Source of the DNA: Streptacidiphilus carbonis
GTDB lineage: Bacteria; Actinomycetota; Actinomycetes; Streptomycetales; Streptomycetaceae
Reading direction: 5' to 3'
DNA: 64,000 nt
Assembly: GCF_000787775.1 (NCBI RefSeq)
Contig: NZ_BBPM01000017.1
Span: forward strand, 81,218 to 145,217
The notes below the pieces were generated by a model, which made no database searches, was not told the origin of the DNA, and was given only the letters and a program-made list of their open reading frames with translations. Position 1 is the first letter of the stretch. Every line of letters begins with the position of its first letter. Position numbers and translations under genes: made by a program. This document shows, one piece after another, positions 1-8,690 of this stretch.

Positions 1-2
1 GC

Positions 3-851
3 GCGGGCTGGGGCACCGCCGACCCCGTCGAAGCCGAGATCCGCCGCGTGCGCGAGACCCTTCCCGACCGGGGCCCGGTCACCATGGCCCTCGGCCTCCG
101 CGGCGTGGACGACACCAGCATCGACACCGTCGCCCAGGAACTGAAGCTGGCCGAGGAACTCGGCCTGCGCACCAGCCTCCACATCGCCTCCGACGGCACC
201 CAGCGCCCCGTCGCCGAACTGCGCGAGCACGGGCTGCTGCGCGAGACCACGACCTTCGTCCATGCCAACGGCGTCGCCGACGACGAACTGCGGATGCTGG
301 CCGACGCCGGCAGCACCCTCTCCCTCAGCCCCGACGTCGAACTGCGCATGGGCTTCGGCTGGCCGATGACCGGCCGCGCCCTGGCAGCCGGCCTGCGCCC
401 GACCCTGTCCATCGACGACGTCCCCTCCGTCGGCGGCGACATGTTCTCCACCATGCGCACCGCCTACGTCGTCCAGCGCGGCCTGGACGGCAGCCTCAAC
501 TCCCGCGACCTGCTGGAGTTCGCCACCCTCGACGGCGCCCACGCCCTCGGCCTCGCACCACAGACCGGCAGCCTCGCCGCCGGCAAGCAGGCCGACGTCG
601 TCCTGCTGCGCACCGACGACCTGACCGTCTTCCCCGTCACCGACCCGGCCGGAACGATCGTGGCCGCCGGACATCCCGGCCTGGTCGACACCGTCCTGGT
701 CGCCGGGCGGGTGGTCAAGCGCGACGGGGCGCTGGTCGACGTCGACCTGGCCGATCTGAGGGCCCGCCTGCTGAGCTCCCGGGACCGTGTTGCCGCCGCA
801 GCCGGCGTGCCGCTCGACGGAACCTGGACTCCCGGCCCCGCAGCCGTCTGA
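3..851 (+). CDS. Amidohydrolase family protein, C-terminal part (cut by window edge)
   Basis: The reading frame is open to the left edge, so the true start and the N-terminal HxH metal site lie outside the window. What remains looks like the C-terminal half of a metal-dependent TIM-barrel deaminase/chlorohydrolase of the cytosine deaminase-like class. It has a metal-type His in TSLHIASD (near nt 180), a second in FVHANG (near nt 261) and the catalytic Asp in LSIDDVPS (near nt 415). The end, with LAAGKQADVVLLRTDD and VLVAGRVVKRDG, is the usual composite beta-sandwich that closes these enzymes. Such enzymes hydrolyse C-N or C-Cl bonds on cyclic substrates; the substrate cannot be read from this fragment. 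The next gene starts about 120 bp downstream and is not obviously linked. Confidence 0.85.
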   Translation, partial: AGWGTADPVEAEIRRVRETLPDRGPVTMALGLRGVDDTSIDTVAQELKLAEELGLRTSLHIASDGTQRPVAELREHGLLRETTTFVHANGVADDELRMLADAGSTLSLSPDVELRMGFGWPMTGRALAAGLRPTLSIDDVPSVGGDMFSTMRTAYVVQRGLDGSLNSRDLLEFATLDGAHALGLAPQTGSLAAGKQADVVLLRTDDLTVFPVTDPAGTIVAAGHPGLVDTVLVAGRVVKRDGALVDVDLADLRARLLSSRDRVAAAAGVPLDGTWTPGPAAV

Positions 852-974
852 AGCACCTGCGTCCTGCCTGCGGTCCTGCCCGATCTCATTGACCTACGAG
901 GTTCAAGGAGCCACATCGGCGGTGTGGTTCCGCGCGCTCCTCGGGGGGCTGCGCGGGCATGCGATCATGACCGG

Positions 975-1676
975 GTGAACGCTCGTTTCCTTGGGATCGC
1001 CGAGCTCGTCGACGCCCCGTCCGTGGCGGTCGTGGTCGACGTCATGCGTGCCTTCACGGTGGCCGCCTGGGCCTTCGCCCAGGGGGCAGAAAAGATCGTT
1101 CTCGCCGAGTCGCTGGACGAAGCCCTGGAGCTCAGGACCCGGTACCCGGACTGGGTGGCGCTCAAGGACGGTCCGCCCGCGCCCGGGTTCGACACCGTCA
1201 ACTCGCCGGGCCTGCTGCGGTCCATCGACCTCGGCGGACGGACCGTCGTGCAGAAGACCACGGCAGGTACGGTCGGCGCCCTGGCGGTCAAGGAAGCGTC
1301 GCTGGTGCTGTGCGCCGCCTTCGTGGTGGCGGAGGCGACGGCTCAGCTCTTGCAGCGACGCGGGTGTGACAGCGTCACGTTCGTGGTCACCGGCGAGGAC
1401 GGACGGGCCGACGAAGACCTGGCGTGCGCCCAGTACATCGCTCGCAGGGCCGCCGGGGCCGGGACGGACGCGACCGAGTTCCTCCGCCGCGCCGGCGGGT
1501 CCCGTGCCGCCGCCGAGCTGGCGGAAGGGGTGCGTCAAGGAGTCCATCCCGATGACGTCGCACTCTGCCTCGAACTCGACAGGTTCCCCTTCGCCATGGT
1601 GGCGACCCTGGAGGACACGCTCATGGTCCTGCGTCCCCACGCCGCGCCTTCGCGGACCGACGGGGCTACGACCTGA
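975..1676 (+). CDS. ComB-like 2-phosphosulfolactate phosphatase family protein
   Basis: A 233-residue protein with the ComB (PF04029) signature. The N-terminal strand ends in [15 protein letters not shown] (residues 20-34), followed by [19 protein letters not shown] and [13 protein letters not shown], which build the Mg-dependent phosphatase site. The C-terminal part has [21 protein letters not shown]. In methanogens ComB dephosphorylates 2-phosphosulfolactate on the way to coenzyme M. Streptomycetes do not make coenzyme M, so the physiological substrate here is unknown. I chose GTG at 975 because homology begins just after it; an in-frame GTG at 924 would add 17 unconvincing residues. It stands alone, between the amidohydrolase and a tRNA. 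Confidence 0.85.
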   Translation: MNARFLGIAELVDAPSVAVVVDVMRAFTVAAWAFAQGAEKIVLAESLDEALELRTRYPDWVALKDGPPAPGFDTVNSPGLLRSIDLGGRTVVQKTTAGTVGALAVKEASLVLCAAFVVAEATAQLLQRRGCDSVTFVVTGEDGRADEDLACAQYIARRAAGAGTDATEFLRRAGGSRAAAELAEGVRQGVHPDDVALCLELDRFPFAMVATLEDTLMVLRPHAAPSRTDGATT

Positions 1677-1761
1677 TCGCCGGCGGATCCGACTCCCGCC
1701 GTGCGAGCGCCGGTATCCGATCGGCCACGCGGCATCAGCTGCGGGCGCGGGGGAAACAAGT

Positions 1762-1799
1762 GATGCCCCGTATGACCGAGTCAGGTCATACGGGGCATC
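1762..1799 (-). terminator. Perfect 16-bp stem hairpin downstream of tRNA-Val
   Basis: Positions 1762-1777 and 1784-1799 are perfect inverted repeats around a 6-nt loop. The hairpin begins 15 nt past the 3' end of the minus-strand tRNA-Val. On that strand it is followed by a T-rich stretch (ACTTGTTTCCC). It therefore suits termination of the tRNA transcript, and it may also stop read-through from the ComB-like gene on the other strand. Confidence 0.75.
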
Positions 1800-1813
1800 C
1801 AGCACCAACCGTG

Positions 1814-1885
1814 TGGGCGCAGACGGTTTCGAACCGCCGACATCCGCCTTGTAAGGGCGGCGCTCTACCACTGAGCTATGCGCCC
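1814..1885 (-). tRNA. tRNA-Val (anticodon TAC)
   Basis: On the minus strand the sequence folds as a full cloverleaf of 72 nt. The acceptor is GGGCGCA/TGCGCCC with discriminator A, and the D-arm is GCTC...GAGC. The anticodon stem is CCGCC/GGCGG with loop CTTACAA, so the anticodon is TAC, which reads GTA valine codons. The T-arm is GGCGG-TTCGAAA-CCGTC with one G-T pair. The CCA end is not encoded. Confidence 0.95.
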
Positions 1886-2122
1886 GTGCGAGAGGTAAGG
1901 ATACCTGGTCCGGTGGGTGCCCGTGGTCGGGCGGTGGCCGGGCCGCAGTCGGGCGCGGGCCGGGGCGGCGGGGCGGGTGGACGTCGGGCGTCGGGGCCGG
2001 TGGAGAACCGGGGCGGTCGGGGCGGCGTGTCATGGTGAGTGCGGGGGTGCGGGGCAGGGTGCGAGGATGGGGACGGCGGGCCGACGCGGCCTGGTGGCAG
2101 GGTATGCGGAGCAGGAGAAGAC

Positions 2123-3367
2123 GTGGCGTCGGGATCAGCGCGATGGGGGCGTGGCGATGCTGGGCGCGCTGCCGCGCAGGCCGCGAAGGACGCGGCCGCG
2201 CAGGCGTTCTACGAGCTGGACACGGTGCAGCGGGACGTGCGCATCTCGGTGGAGGCCGTGGCCGCCTCCGACAACTCGCCGGGGGCCCGCCGGGCCATCG
2301 CCGACTTCGCCGCGCTCGGCACCAGGATCGACCAGGTCAGCGGCGAGTACATCACCGCCCTGGACGCCCATGACCTGGACGCCGAGGACCTCGACCACGG
2401 CGCGGCCAACCAGGCCCGGCAGCAGCTGGACCGCGCCAAGCAGCAGCTGCTCGCCGTCAAGGCGGACCTGGAGCGCTTCGCCACCTTCCTGCAGCCGCTG
2501 GTGGCCGCCGCCGAGACCCAGCTGGCCCAGGTGGGGCCGGCCGTCGAGCGGGCCAAGCGGGCCTGGCTGGCCGCCAGCAACGCCCTGGACGAGGTCAAGG
2601 CCGCCAGGATCGGCGCCGAGGACCTGTCCCGGCGGCTGGCCGCGCTCGGGCCGCAGCTGCAGCTGCTCGGCGAGGGCGCGGGCAGGCACGGCGTGCAGAC
2701 GATCCTGCGCACCGCCGCGGACGCGCAGCGCAGCGCCGAGACGATCCGGGCCGAGGCCGAGCGGCTGCCCGAGCAGGCCCGGGAGATCGACCAGCGGCTG
2801 GCCTCGCTGCGTACCCGCACCCAGGCGCTGGAGACCCGGGCCGGCAATATCGCGCCCACCTTGAGCGAGCTGCGGCGCCGTTTCAGCTCGGCCTGCTGGG
2901 TGGATCTGCAGAACGTCCCCGAGCAGACCGAGGCGGCGGTCCGCAACGCCCAGCAGCGGCTGGCCGAGGCGGCCAAGGCCAGGGACGAGCAGCGCTGGCC
3001 GGACGCGATCAGCATCCTGGCCACCACCCGTACCCTGCTGAACACCGCGGACGGGGCCGTCGCCACCGTCAATGAGCGGCTGCACTCCCTCAACGAGGCC
3101 CAGCGCGCGCCCGAGGCCGATATCGAGCGCACCCGCTTCGCGCTGCGGGACGCCCAGCGGCTGGCGATGTCGGGGCGCAGCGCCCCCGACCCGCGCCATG
3201 CCGGCCCGCTGGACGCCGCCGTGGAGCGGCTGGACCGGGCCGCCGCCGGGCTGACCGGGCGTCACCCCGACTACTGGCACTTCCTCACCGAACTGGCCGC
3301 GGTCCGGGAGACCGCGGCGCAGGTGGTCCAGGCGATCCGCGAGGAGCGCGGAGCGGGACACCGCTAG
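2123..3367 (+). CDS. Coiled-coil protein of unknown function
   Basis: A 414-residue soluble protein with no signal peptide or membrane segment. Nearly the whole length is Ala, Glu, Arg, Gln and Leu-rich helix with heptad-like patterning. It includes runs such as NQARQQLDRAKQQLLAVKADLE and several 'ALETRAGNI'-type spacers, so a long coiled coil is the best structural guess. GTG at 2123 is chosen because AGGAG lies 7-8 nt upstream; the open frame reaches back to 2039, but that part has a low-quality Cys/Gly-rich composition. It resembles a streptomycete conserved hypothetical that sits just before an FmdB zinc ribbon, as here. I cannot assign a function; a scaffold or structural role is inference only. 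Confidence 0.75.
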   Translation: MASGSARWGRGDAGRAAAQAAKDAAAQAFYELDTVQRDVRISVEAVAASDNSPGARRAIADFAALGTRIDQVSGEYITALDAHDLDAEDLDHGAANQARQQLDRAKQQLLAVKADLERFATFLQPLVAAAETQLAQVGPAVERAKRAWLAASNALDEVKAARIGAEDLSRRLAALGPQLQLLGEGAGRHGVQTILRTAADAQRSAETIRAEAERLPEQAREIDQRLASLRTRTQALETRAGNIAPTLSELRRRFSSACWVDLQNVPEQTEAAVRNAQQRLAEAAKARDEQRWPDAISILATTRTLLNTADGAVATVNERLHSLNEAQRAPEADIERTRFALRDAQRLAMSGRSAPDPRHAGPLDAAVERLDRAAAGLTGRHPDYWHFLTELAAVRETAAQVVQAIREERGAGHR

Positions 3368-3437
3368 GCCGTTCCTGGCGGACAGCGGGCAGCGAACATG
3401 CGGCTGCGGGCCGGAGCCGAGGCCGTACAGTAGCGGC

Positions 3438-3659
3438 ATGCCTCGCTATGACTACCGCTGCCGCACCTGCGGTGCCACGTTCGAACTCCGCCGCCCGATG
3501 TCCCAGTCGGACGCCCCGGCGATGTGCCCGGCCGGCCACGACGACGTCGCCAAGCTGATGTCGATGGTCGCCGTGACCGGAACGGCCTCCGGCGGCGCGG
3601 CAGCCGCGCCCGCCGAGGGCGGGGGCGGCGGCTGCTGCGGCGGAGGCTGCTGCGGCTGA
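3438..3659 (+). CDS. FmdB-type zinc ribbon protein
   Basis: A 73-residue protein starting MPRYDYRCRTCG, the typical N-terminus of the FmdB regulatory family (putative zinc ribbon). The first knuckle is C8-x2-C11. The second is C30 plus H34 (CPAGH), where many relatives have two Cys, so a C3H zinc site is likely. The last dozen residues form a Gly/Cys-rich tail (GGGGGCCGGGCCG) that could add metal ligands or simply be disordered. FmdB-like proteins were first linked to formamidase and amidase regulation in Methylophilus; in actinomycetes they are small conserved proteins without a proven role. It follows the coiled-coil gene by 70 bp on the same strand. Confidence 0.85.
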   Translation: MPRYDYRCRTCGATFELRRPMSQSDAPAMCPAGHDDVAKLMSMVAVTGTASGGAAAAPAEGGGGGCCGGGCCG

Positions 3660-3717
3660 GCCGGTACGCGGCAGCACACACAAGCACGCAGCAGCGCCCC
3701 GCAGCACACGGGGAGCG

Positions 3718-4584
3718 TCAGCGCACCGGTGTGCGCACCCGGGCCCGGGCGAGGAGCAGGCGGACGATCTCCTCGCCCGCCGCCACGCCGACCTGCTGCA
3801 GGGCGGTGACACCCGGAGCCGTCCAGCCGGTGTCGGCCAGCTCGCCGTGGCCGGGCCGGAAGCCGGCGTCCGCGGCCAGCAGCAGTTCCGCGTCCAGCAG
3901 CGAGTCCCCGGCGCTGAGCACCGTGGACGCGCCGGTGCGCCGTTCGACCTCGGCCAGGGCCGCCGACTTGGTCAGCGGCTGCGGCACCAGGTAGATCTTC
4001 CGGCCCTGCAGCGAGACGGTGTAGCCGCGCTCGTCGGCCCAGCCGGTCAGCTCGGCGACCCAACCCTCGGGCAGTAGCTCCCGCTCGACCACCAGGTAGG
4101 CGAAGAGGTCCTCGGCGACCCGCCGCTTCAGCGTCCACTCCGGGTCGGCGTCCAGCGCCAGATGGTGCACGATCTCGTCCAGCGGCGCGCAGCCGGCCGC
4201 CAGGGTGGAGGCGATGTGCGCGCTCCAGTCCTCGTCGGTCTCCCCCTCGACCAGCAGCCGCCCGCCGTTGGCGCAGATGGCGTAGTGCGGGGTCCAACCG
4301 GGCACCGGTCCCGGCAGGTGCACCCGCTGGTACTGGGCCCGGGTCCGGGTGGTCACCGGGACGAACTCCGCCACCGTGATCAGCTCGGCCAGCAGCTCGG
4401 CGCAGTGCTCGGTCATGAAGGACAGCGGCTTGCCGTTGTGGACCTCGACGGCCAGCAGCCGGGGCGCCGTCTCGTCGGACATGTCCAGGGCCAGCGCCCG
4501 GGGCGAGTAGATCAGGGTCCGGTCCAGGTCGCTGCCGACCAGGTAGCGGGTGTCGCGGTGGGCGGGATTCAGGGCGTCGCTCAT
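3718..4584 (-). CDS. HAD-superfamily phosphatase of the Ter metabolic operon
   Basis: A 288-residue HAD hydrolase. Motif I is D19-L-D21-R-T23, motif II is the Thr in FVPVTTRT, motif III Lys probably lies in VPQPLTKSAAL, and motif IV is AGDSLLDAELL. The long insert between motifs II and III gives a Cof/SPP-type cap. Its start codon overlaps the stop of the preceding phosphoribosyltransferase gene (ATGA, 4584-4581), so the two are translationally coupled. Comparative work on Ter stress systems (Anantharaman, Iyer and Aravind) places this HAD with the PRTase/TRSP and HpcH/HpaI-like enzymes in a predicted pathway making a nucleoside-like metabolite. Its likely job is removing a phosphate from an intermediate; the substrate is not known. 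Confidence 0.85.
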   Translation of the reverse strand: MSDALNPAHRDTRYLVGSDLDRTLIYSPRALALDMSDETAPRLLAVEVHNGKPLSFMTEHCAELLAELITVAEFVPVTTRTRAQYQRVHLPGPVPGWTPHYAICANGGRLLVEGETDEDWSAHIASTLAAGCAPLDEIVHHLALDADPEWTLKRRVAEDLFAYLVVERELLPEGWVAELTGWADERGYTVSLQGRKIYLVPQPLTKSAALAEVERRTGASTVLSAGDSLLDAELLLAADAGFRPGHGELADTGWTAPGVTALQQVGVAAGEEIVRLLLARARVRTPVR

Positions 4585-7109
4585 ACGGCGGTGCCCCCGT
4601 CCCCGGTGGCGCCCCGGGTGTACTGCGGATGGATCAGCCCGACGCAGCTGTAGGGCAGCCCGTCGACCACCTCCACCGGTACGCCGCGCTGCTCGGCCAG
4701 CAGCCGGACGTGACGCAGCTCGGCCTCCGCGCCACGCCGCACCAGCACCTTCCAGGGCACGCGCCGCAGCAGGACCCGGGTGGTCTCGCCCACACCCGGT
4801 TTGACCAGGTTCACACTGTTGATGCCGTACTCCTCGCTGATGCGCTCCACGGCGGCCCAGCCGGACCAGTCGGGTTCGCGGTCGGGGCTGTCGGCGGCGG
4901 CACTGGCGCTGACATCGGGGCTGCTGACGTTCTCGAACTGCTCGGTGATCGCGTCCAGGAACTGCTCGGAGACGTCGCCGCCGGCCAGCTCGCGGTAGAA
5001 CTTGGCGCCGTGGAAGTCGTCCGGGCCGATCAGGTCGGCGCGCAGCACGGTGCGCGAGACCAGCCCGGAAACCGTGGAGTTGAGGCAGGCCGAGGGGATC
5101 AGGAAGTCCTCCCTGGTCCCGAAGGTGCGCACGCAGTGGCCGGGGTCGGCGAGGACGGCCATCTCCGGGTCGAACCCGGTGCCGGCCAGCGCCTCGGCGA
5201 GCTCGCGGGTGATCGCGCCCTTGCCGGTCCAGCCGTCGACGAACACCACGTCGGCGGCGTTGTGACGGTCCGCCAGATAGCGCAGCGCGACGGTGTCGAT
5301 GCCCCGTCCGCGGACGATGGAGACCGCGTAGTGCGGCAGGTCGATGCCGTGCGCGTACTGCGCCCAGCGGCGCATCAGCACGCCGACCGGCGTCCCGGCC
5401 CGGGCCAGCGAGGCCAGCACCACGCCCTGGCCGCGCTCGGCCAGCACGGTCTCGGTGACCACGGCCACGGCCTGCGCCATACGGACCGCCGAATCGCGCA
5501 GGGCCTGCCGGAACAGCTCCTGGTACTCGGCGCTGGGCTGGTACTCGACCGGCAGCGACTCGGCGTAGTGGGCGCCGCCCTGCTGGATGGCCTCCTCGCG
5601 CTCCTCGGTGGGGGCCTCCAGAACGACCTCGGAGAGGTCCTTGAGCAGCCAGGCCACCTCGTCGGCGCGGTACGAGGAGAAGTCGGGACCGTGGAGCGGC
5701 TGCGGGAGCGTACTGGCCGGGGCAGCACCGTCCGAAGCCTGCGCCGGGCGCGCGGGCCGGTGCGCCGGTACGACGGCCAGCAGTACGCGGTCGGTCACGC
5801 CGCGCAGCCGGTCCAGCAGTCCGCGCCCGGGGGTGTGCAGCGGCGCCCGGTCGCCGTGGTCGTCGACGACCAGCACGATCGCGTCGAAGCGGCGGGACGG
5901 GTCGCTGCCGGGGGCGACGTTGTAGGCGTAGCGGCGGCCCTCGCCGTCGGCGGGGGCGTCGTGCGAGGGGAAGGCGAGCCGGGTGCGCAGGGCGTAGCCG
6001 GGGTGGTCCACGGTCAGCGCCGGGGAGCGGGTGGTGGTGGAGAAGCGCACCTCGCTGTCGGCGCCCAGCCGCTCGGCGAGCGCCCCGGCGAGCCGCAGCG
6101 GCGCGTACATCAGCTCCTCCTGGCCGAGCACCAGCACCCGCTTCGGGAATTCGCCCGGCTGCGTGGGGTCCGGCTGCCCGGGGTCCAGCTGCTCGGCGAG
6201 CCGTGCTGCCATCCCCGGCAGCGCCTGCTCCAGCCGGGCCCGGTCGGCGGCGGTGAAACCGTGCCGGCCGCCGTCCGGCAGCCCGGCCGGCCAGCCCAGC
6301 TCCACCCGGACCAGCGGGGCCGGCGAACCGGCTGCCGGAACCCCGCAGCCCTGCCTGGCCTCCTCGGCCGCGACCAGCGCCGCCCCGCGTTCCAGCACGC
6401 CCTCCGGCAGCCGGACCGGGCCGGTGGCGGTGGCCACGACGTCGATGCGCACGCCCAGGTCGGCGGCGGTCTTGGCGAATCCCTCGCGGTCCTCGGCGCT
6501 GCGGGTGTCGATCAGCGCGGCGACCACGTAGTGGCCGCGCGGGTGGCGGCCGTGCAGGGCGGCGACGGTGTTCAGCACGGTGCGGCCGGTGGACAGCTCG
6601 TCGTCGACCAGCACCAGAGGTCCGGCGCCGCCGAGGAAGCCGGGGTCGGCGGGCAGCAGCAGATGGGAGGTGGCGTGCGAGTGCTCCTCCTCGAACCCGA
6701 CCGCCTCGACGCCCGCGACCGGGCGGCGGGTCGAGTGCAGATACGGCGCGGCCGCACCGGAGGCGCCGCCCAGACCGTCCGCCACGCAGTGGCCGAGGCC
6801 GGTCGCCGTCTCCGCATAGCCCAGCACCACCGGCTGCGCCTCGGCGCCGAGCAGCTCCCGCACCGCCTCGCCGAGCCGGTAGCCGGCCCCGTAGACCACC
6901 TCGGGCCGCTGCGGCACATGCTTGCCCAGCACCTGCGACACCAGCAGATGCGCCCGGCGCGGGTTGTGCCGAAGCGCCAGGCCCAGCAGTTCCCGCACGG
7001 ACGGCTCCGGCAGCCGGACGCCGAGCCGCTGCTCGACCCACGCCCCCGGCCACTCCTCGCCGCTGTCCCGTCCCTGGACCTGTCCCGGGGTCTGAGCCTC
7101 AGCCGTCAT
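4581..7109 (-). CDS. Four-domain phosphoribosyltransferase/TRSP/StiP/PELOTA fusion protein
   Basis: An 842-residue protein joining two modules often encoded separately. Residues about 40-270 are a type I PRTase with the PRPP loop VDDELSTG (168-175). Residues about 320-450 are the TRSP domain (RVLVLGQEELMYAPLRLA, IVLVVDD). Residues about 475-770 match the StiP/PRTase_1 family and carry a second PRPP-type loop, VDGWTGKG (624-631). Residues about 775-830 look like the small PELOTA_1 RNA-binding-like domain. Such proteins belong to Ter-linked operons predicted to make a nucleoside-like compound; the StiP label 'cysteine protease' is an older alternative. Upstream is the lyase gene (107-bp gap) and downstream the coupled HAD gene. 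No ATP-grasp partner is present within the window. Domain identities are from memory of the families. Confidence 0.85.
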   Translation of the reverse strand: MTAEAQTPGQVQGRDSGEEWPGAWVEQRLGVRLPEPSVRELLGLALRHNPRRAHLLVSQVLGKHVPQRPEVVYGAGYRLGEAVRELLGAEAQPVVLGYAETATGLGHCVADGLGGASGAAAPYLHSTRRPVAGVEAVGFEEEHSHATSHLLLPADPGFLGGAGPLVLVDDELSTGRTVLNTVAALHGRHPRGHYVVAALIDTRSAEDREGFAKTAADLGVRIDVVATATGPVRLPEGVLERGAALVAAEEARQGCGVPAAGSPAPLVRVELGWPAGLPDGGRHGFTAADRARLEQALPGMAARLAEQLDPGQPDPTQPGEFPKRVLVLGQEELMYAPLRLAGALAERLGADSEVRFSTTTRSPALTVDHPGYALRTRLAFPSHDAPADGEGRRYAYNVAPGSDPSRRFDAIVLVVDDHGDRAPLHTPGRGLLDRLRGVTDRVLLAVVPAHRPARPAQASDGAAPASTLPQPLHGPDFSSYRADEVAWLLKDLSEVVLEAPTEEREEAIQQGGAHYAESLPVEYQPSAEYQELFRQALRDSAVRMAQAVAVVTETVLAERGQGVVLASLARAGTPVGVLMRRWAQYAHGIDLPHYAVSIVRGRGIDTVALRYLADRHNAADVVFVDGWTGKGAITRELAEALAGTGFDPEMAVLADPGHCVRTFGTREDFLIPSACLNSTVSGLVSRTVLRADLIGPDDFHGAKFYRELAGGDVSEQFLDAITEQFENVSSPDVSASAAADSPDREPDWSGWAAVERISEEYGINSVNLVKPGVGETTRVLLRRVPWKVLVRRGAEAELRHVRLLAEQRGVPVEVVDGLPYSCVGLIHPQYTRGATGDGGTAV

Positions 7110-7216
7110 CGTCCTGCTTCCGTCGATCGTTCATCCGTGCACAAGCGCATGCGCACGCCTGTCCACTCCCCCAGTCCATCACAGGGGAGTGACGCGCAGG
7201 TGACCCGCTGCCCTCC

Positions 7217-8395
7217 TCAGGGGCACAGGCAGGCAGCCAGCAGTTCCGCGAAGGTCACGTCCTCGCGCGCCACCCCGAAGACCGAGGCCCGCAGCATCAC
7301 CCGCTGCGCCCAGGCGCGGTGCGGCTTAACTTCGTTCATCTTGTTGGTGTATGCCGACCGCATCACCCCGCCGCCGGACCGGTCCTGGTGCAGGATGTCC
7401 GCGGCGTCCGACCACTCCTCGTGGGTGGCCACGGACAGTGCGTGCACCGCGGGGACATGGCTCGGGTGGATGCAGGTCTTGCCGAGCAGGCCGTTGGCGC
7501 GGTCCAGCTCGATCTCCCTGATCAGCCCGTCCAGGTCGTGCGCGATCAGCCGGCGCCGGACCTCCTCGGAGGGCGGCTCCGTGCCGGCGAACGGCGTGCT
7601 GCGCAGCTGCGGTTTGAACTTACGCTGCTGGACCGGGAAGTACTCCCAGACCGGACCGGTGACGGTGTATCCGGTGCCGTCCGCGCGGCCCAGCACATTG
7701 ACCACGTCGCCGATCACCGAAGCGACCAGCTGCACGTCGTAGGCGGTCAGGTCCGGCGGCCGGCGCAGCCCGTACGCGGAGCTGAGGTCGGTGACGCCGA
7801 GGCGGACCGCGAGCACCTGCTCACGGTGCTTCTCCAGCACCAGCGCGATCCCGGCCAGGGTCTCCCGACGGGTCTCCAGATGGGCCAGTTCCGGGGACTC
7901 CAGCACCGGCATGGAGAACAGCCGCAGGCCGGTGCTGCCGCGCACCCGGTCCAGCGCCTCCAGGAACGGCAGGCCGCTCTCCTCGGTGAACTTGGGCATC
8001 ACGAAGCCCGACAGCACCGCCAGCGCGGGGCCCAGCCGGGCCGCCAGATCGACGATCTGCTCCGGACGGCGCACCCGGACGAAGAGCAGCGGCAACTGCT
8101 CGCCGGCCTCGGCGTGTTCCAGCAGCAGCGGCAGCTGCCTGACCAGGTTGTCCTCGGCTGCCGCGACCTCGTTGTCGTCGATCGCGTCCTCCAGGCAGAG
8201 CACCATCGACACCACACCCTGGGCCGCCTGCTTCCGGATGTCGTCGTACAACCGGGGCCTGGTGGCCGGCGAGTAGAGGGTGGCGCCGAGGGCGGTGGAC
8301 AGCACCATGGGGTCGCTGGAGCGGTCGAATTCGACGGGTTCGCGCAGGAAGAGGCGCGCGCGGGTCTCGGCGTCGAGTTGACTGAAATGGCGCAT
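7217..8395 (-). CDS. HpcH/HpaI aldolase/citrate-lyase-like protein of the Ter operon
   Basis: A 392-residue TIM-barrel enzyme of the CitE-like HpcH/HpaI superfamily. VSMVLCLEDAI (62-72) carries the acidic metal/substrate residue, with LFSMPVLESPEL and VRLGVTDLSSAYGLRR further on. A late KTCIHPSHVPAVHAL segment is the usual CitE-like close. These enzymes make or break C-C bonds in CoA-linked or free acids using Mg. In Ter-linked operons a member of this family accompanies the PRTase/TRSP and HAD proteins. It is the first gene of a minus-strand operon (lyase, PRTase fusion, HAD) and is transcribed divergently from the TerD gene at 8691. The shared 295-bp region should hold both promoters. Substrate unknown. 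Confidence 0.85.
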   Translation of the reverse strand: MRHFSQLDAETRARLFLREPVEFDRSSDPMVLSTALGATLYSPATRPRLYDDIRKQAAQGVVSMVLCLEDAIDDNEVAAAEDNLVRQLPLLLEHAEAGEQLPLLFVRVRRPEQIVDLAARLGPALAVLSGFVMPKFTEESGLPFLEALDRVRGSTGLRLFSMPVLESPELAHLETRRETLAGIALVLEKHREQVLAVRLGVTDLSSAYGLRRPPDLTAYDVQLVASVIGDVVNVLGRADGTGYTVTGPVWEYFPVQQRKFKPQLRSTPFAGTEPPSEEVRRRLIAHDLDGLIREIELDRANGLLGKTCIHPSHVPAVHALSVATHEEWSDAADILHQDRSGGGVMRSAYTNKMNEVKPHRAWAQRVMLRASVFGVAREDVTFAELLAACLCP

Positions 8396-8690
8396 GGCCC
8401 CTCCTCGGGATTCCTGGGCGTGACAGCACTGTTGTTCTCTGCTGCGGAGAGTGGGACGTCCGGGACCGCCGGGGCCGTTGGCGATAATCGTACGGATCCT
8501 GCGGTAAGAATCCAGTCAGGAAACCAGCTGTTCTCGGAAGCGTGGCGTCCGGTTAACACGCGGAGCGCGCAGACCCGCGGCACCGGCCCGGTTCCACCGG
8601 CGCCGCCCCGCCGCCTACCCTGGTGCCTCGACACGTTTCCCGCCAGTTGGGACCGCAGCAGCGCTCAGACAGAGGGAGAGCTCAACCGCG

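Noticed and set aside
3718..7053. An open minus frame of over 1100 residues
   Set aside because: Its C-terminal part is the real HAD gene. The rest is an Arg/Gly/Ala-rich shadow frame of the PRTase fusion gene.
4629..7742. A plus-strand frame of over 1000 residues
   Set aside because: Antisense to the PRTase gene; codon bias and composition are those of a shadow frame in high-GC DNA.
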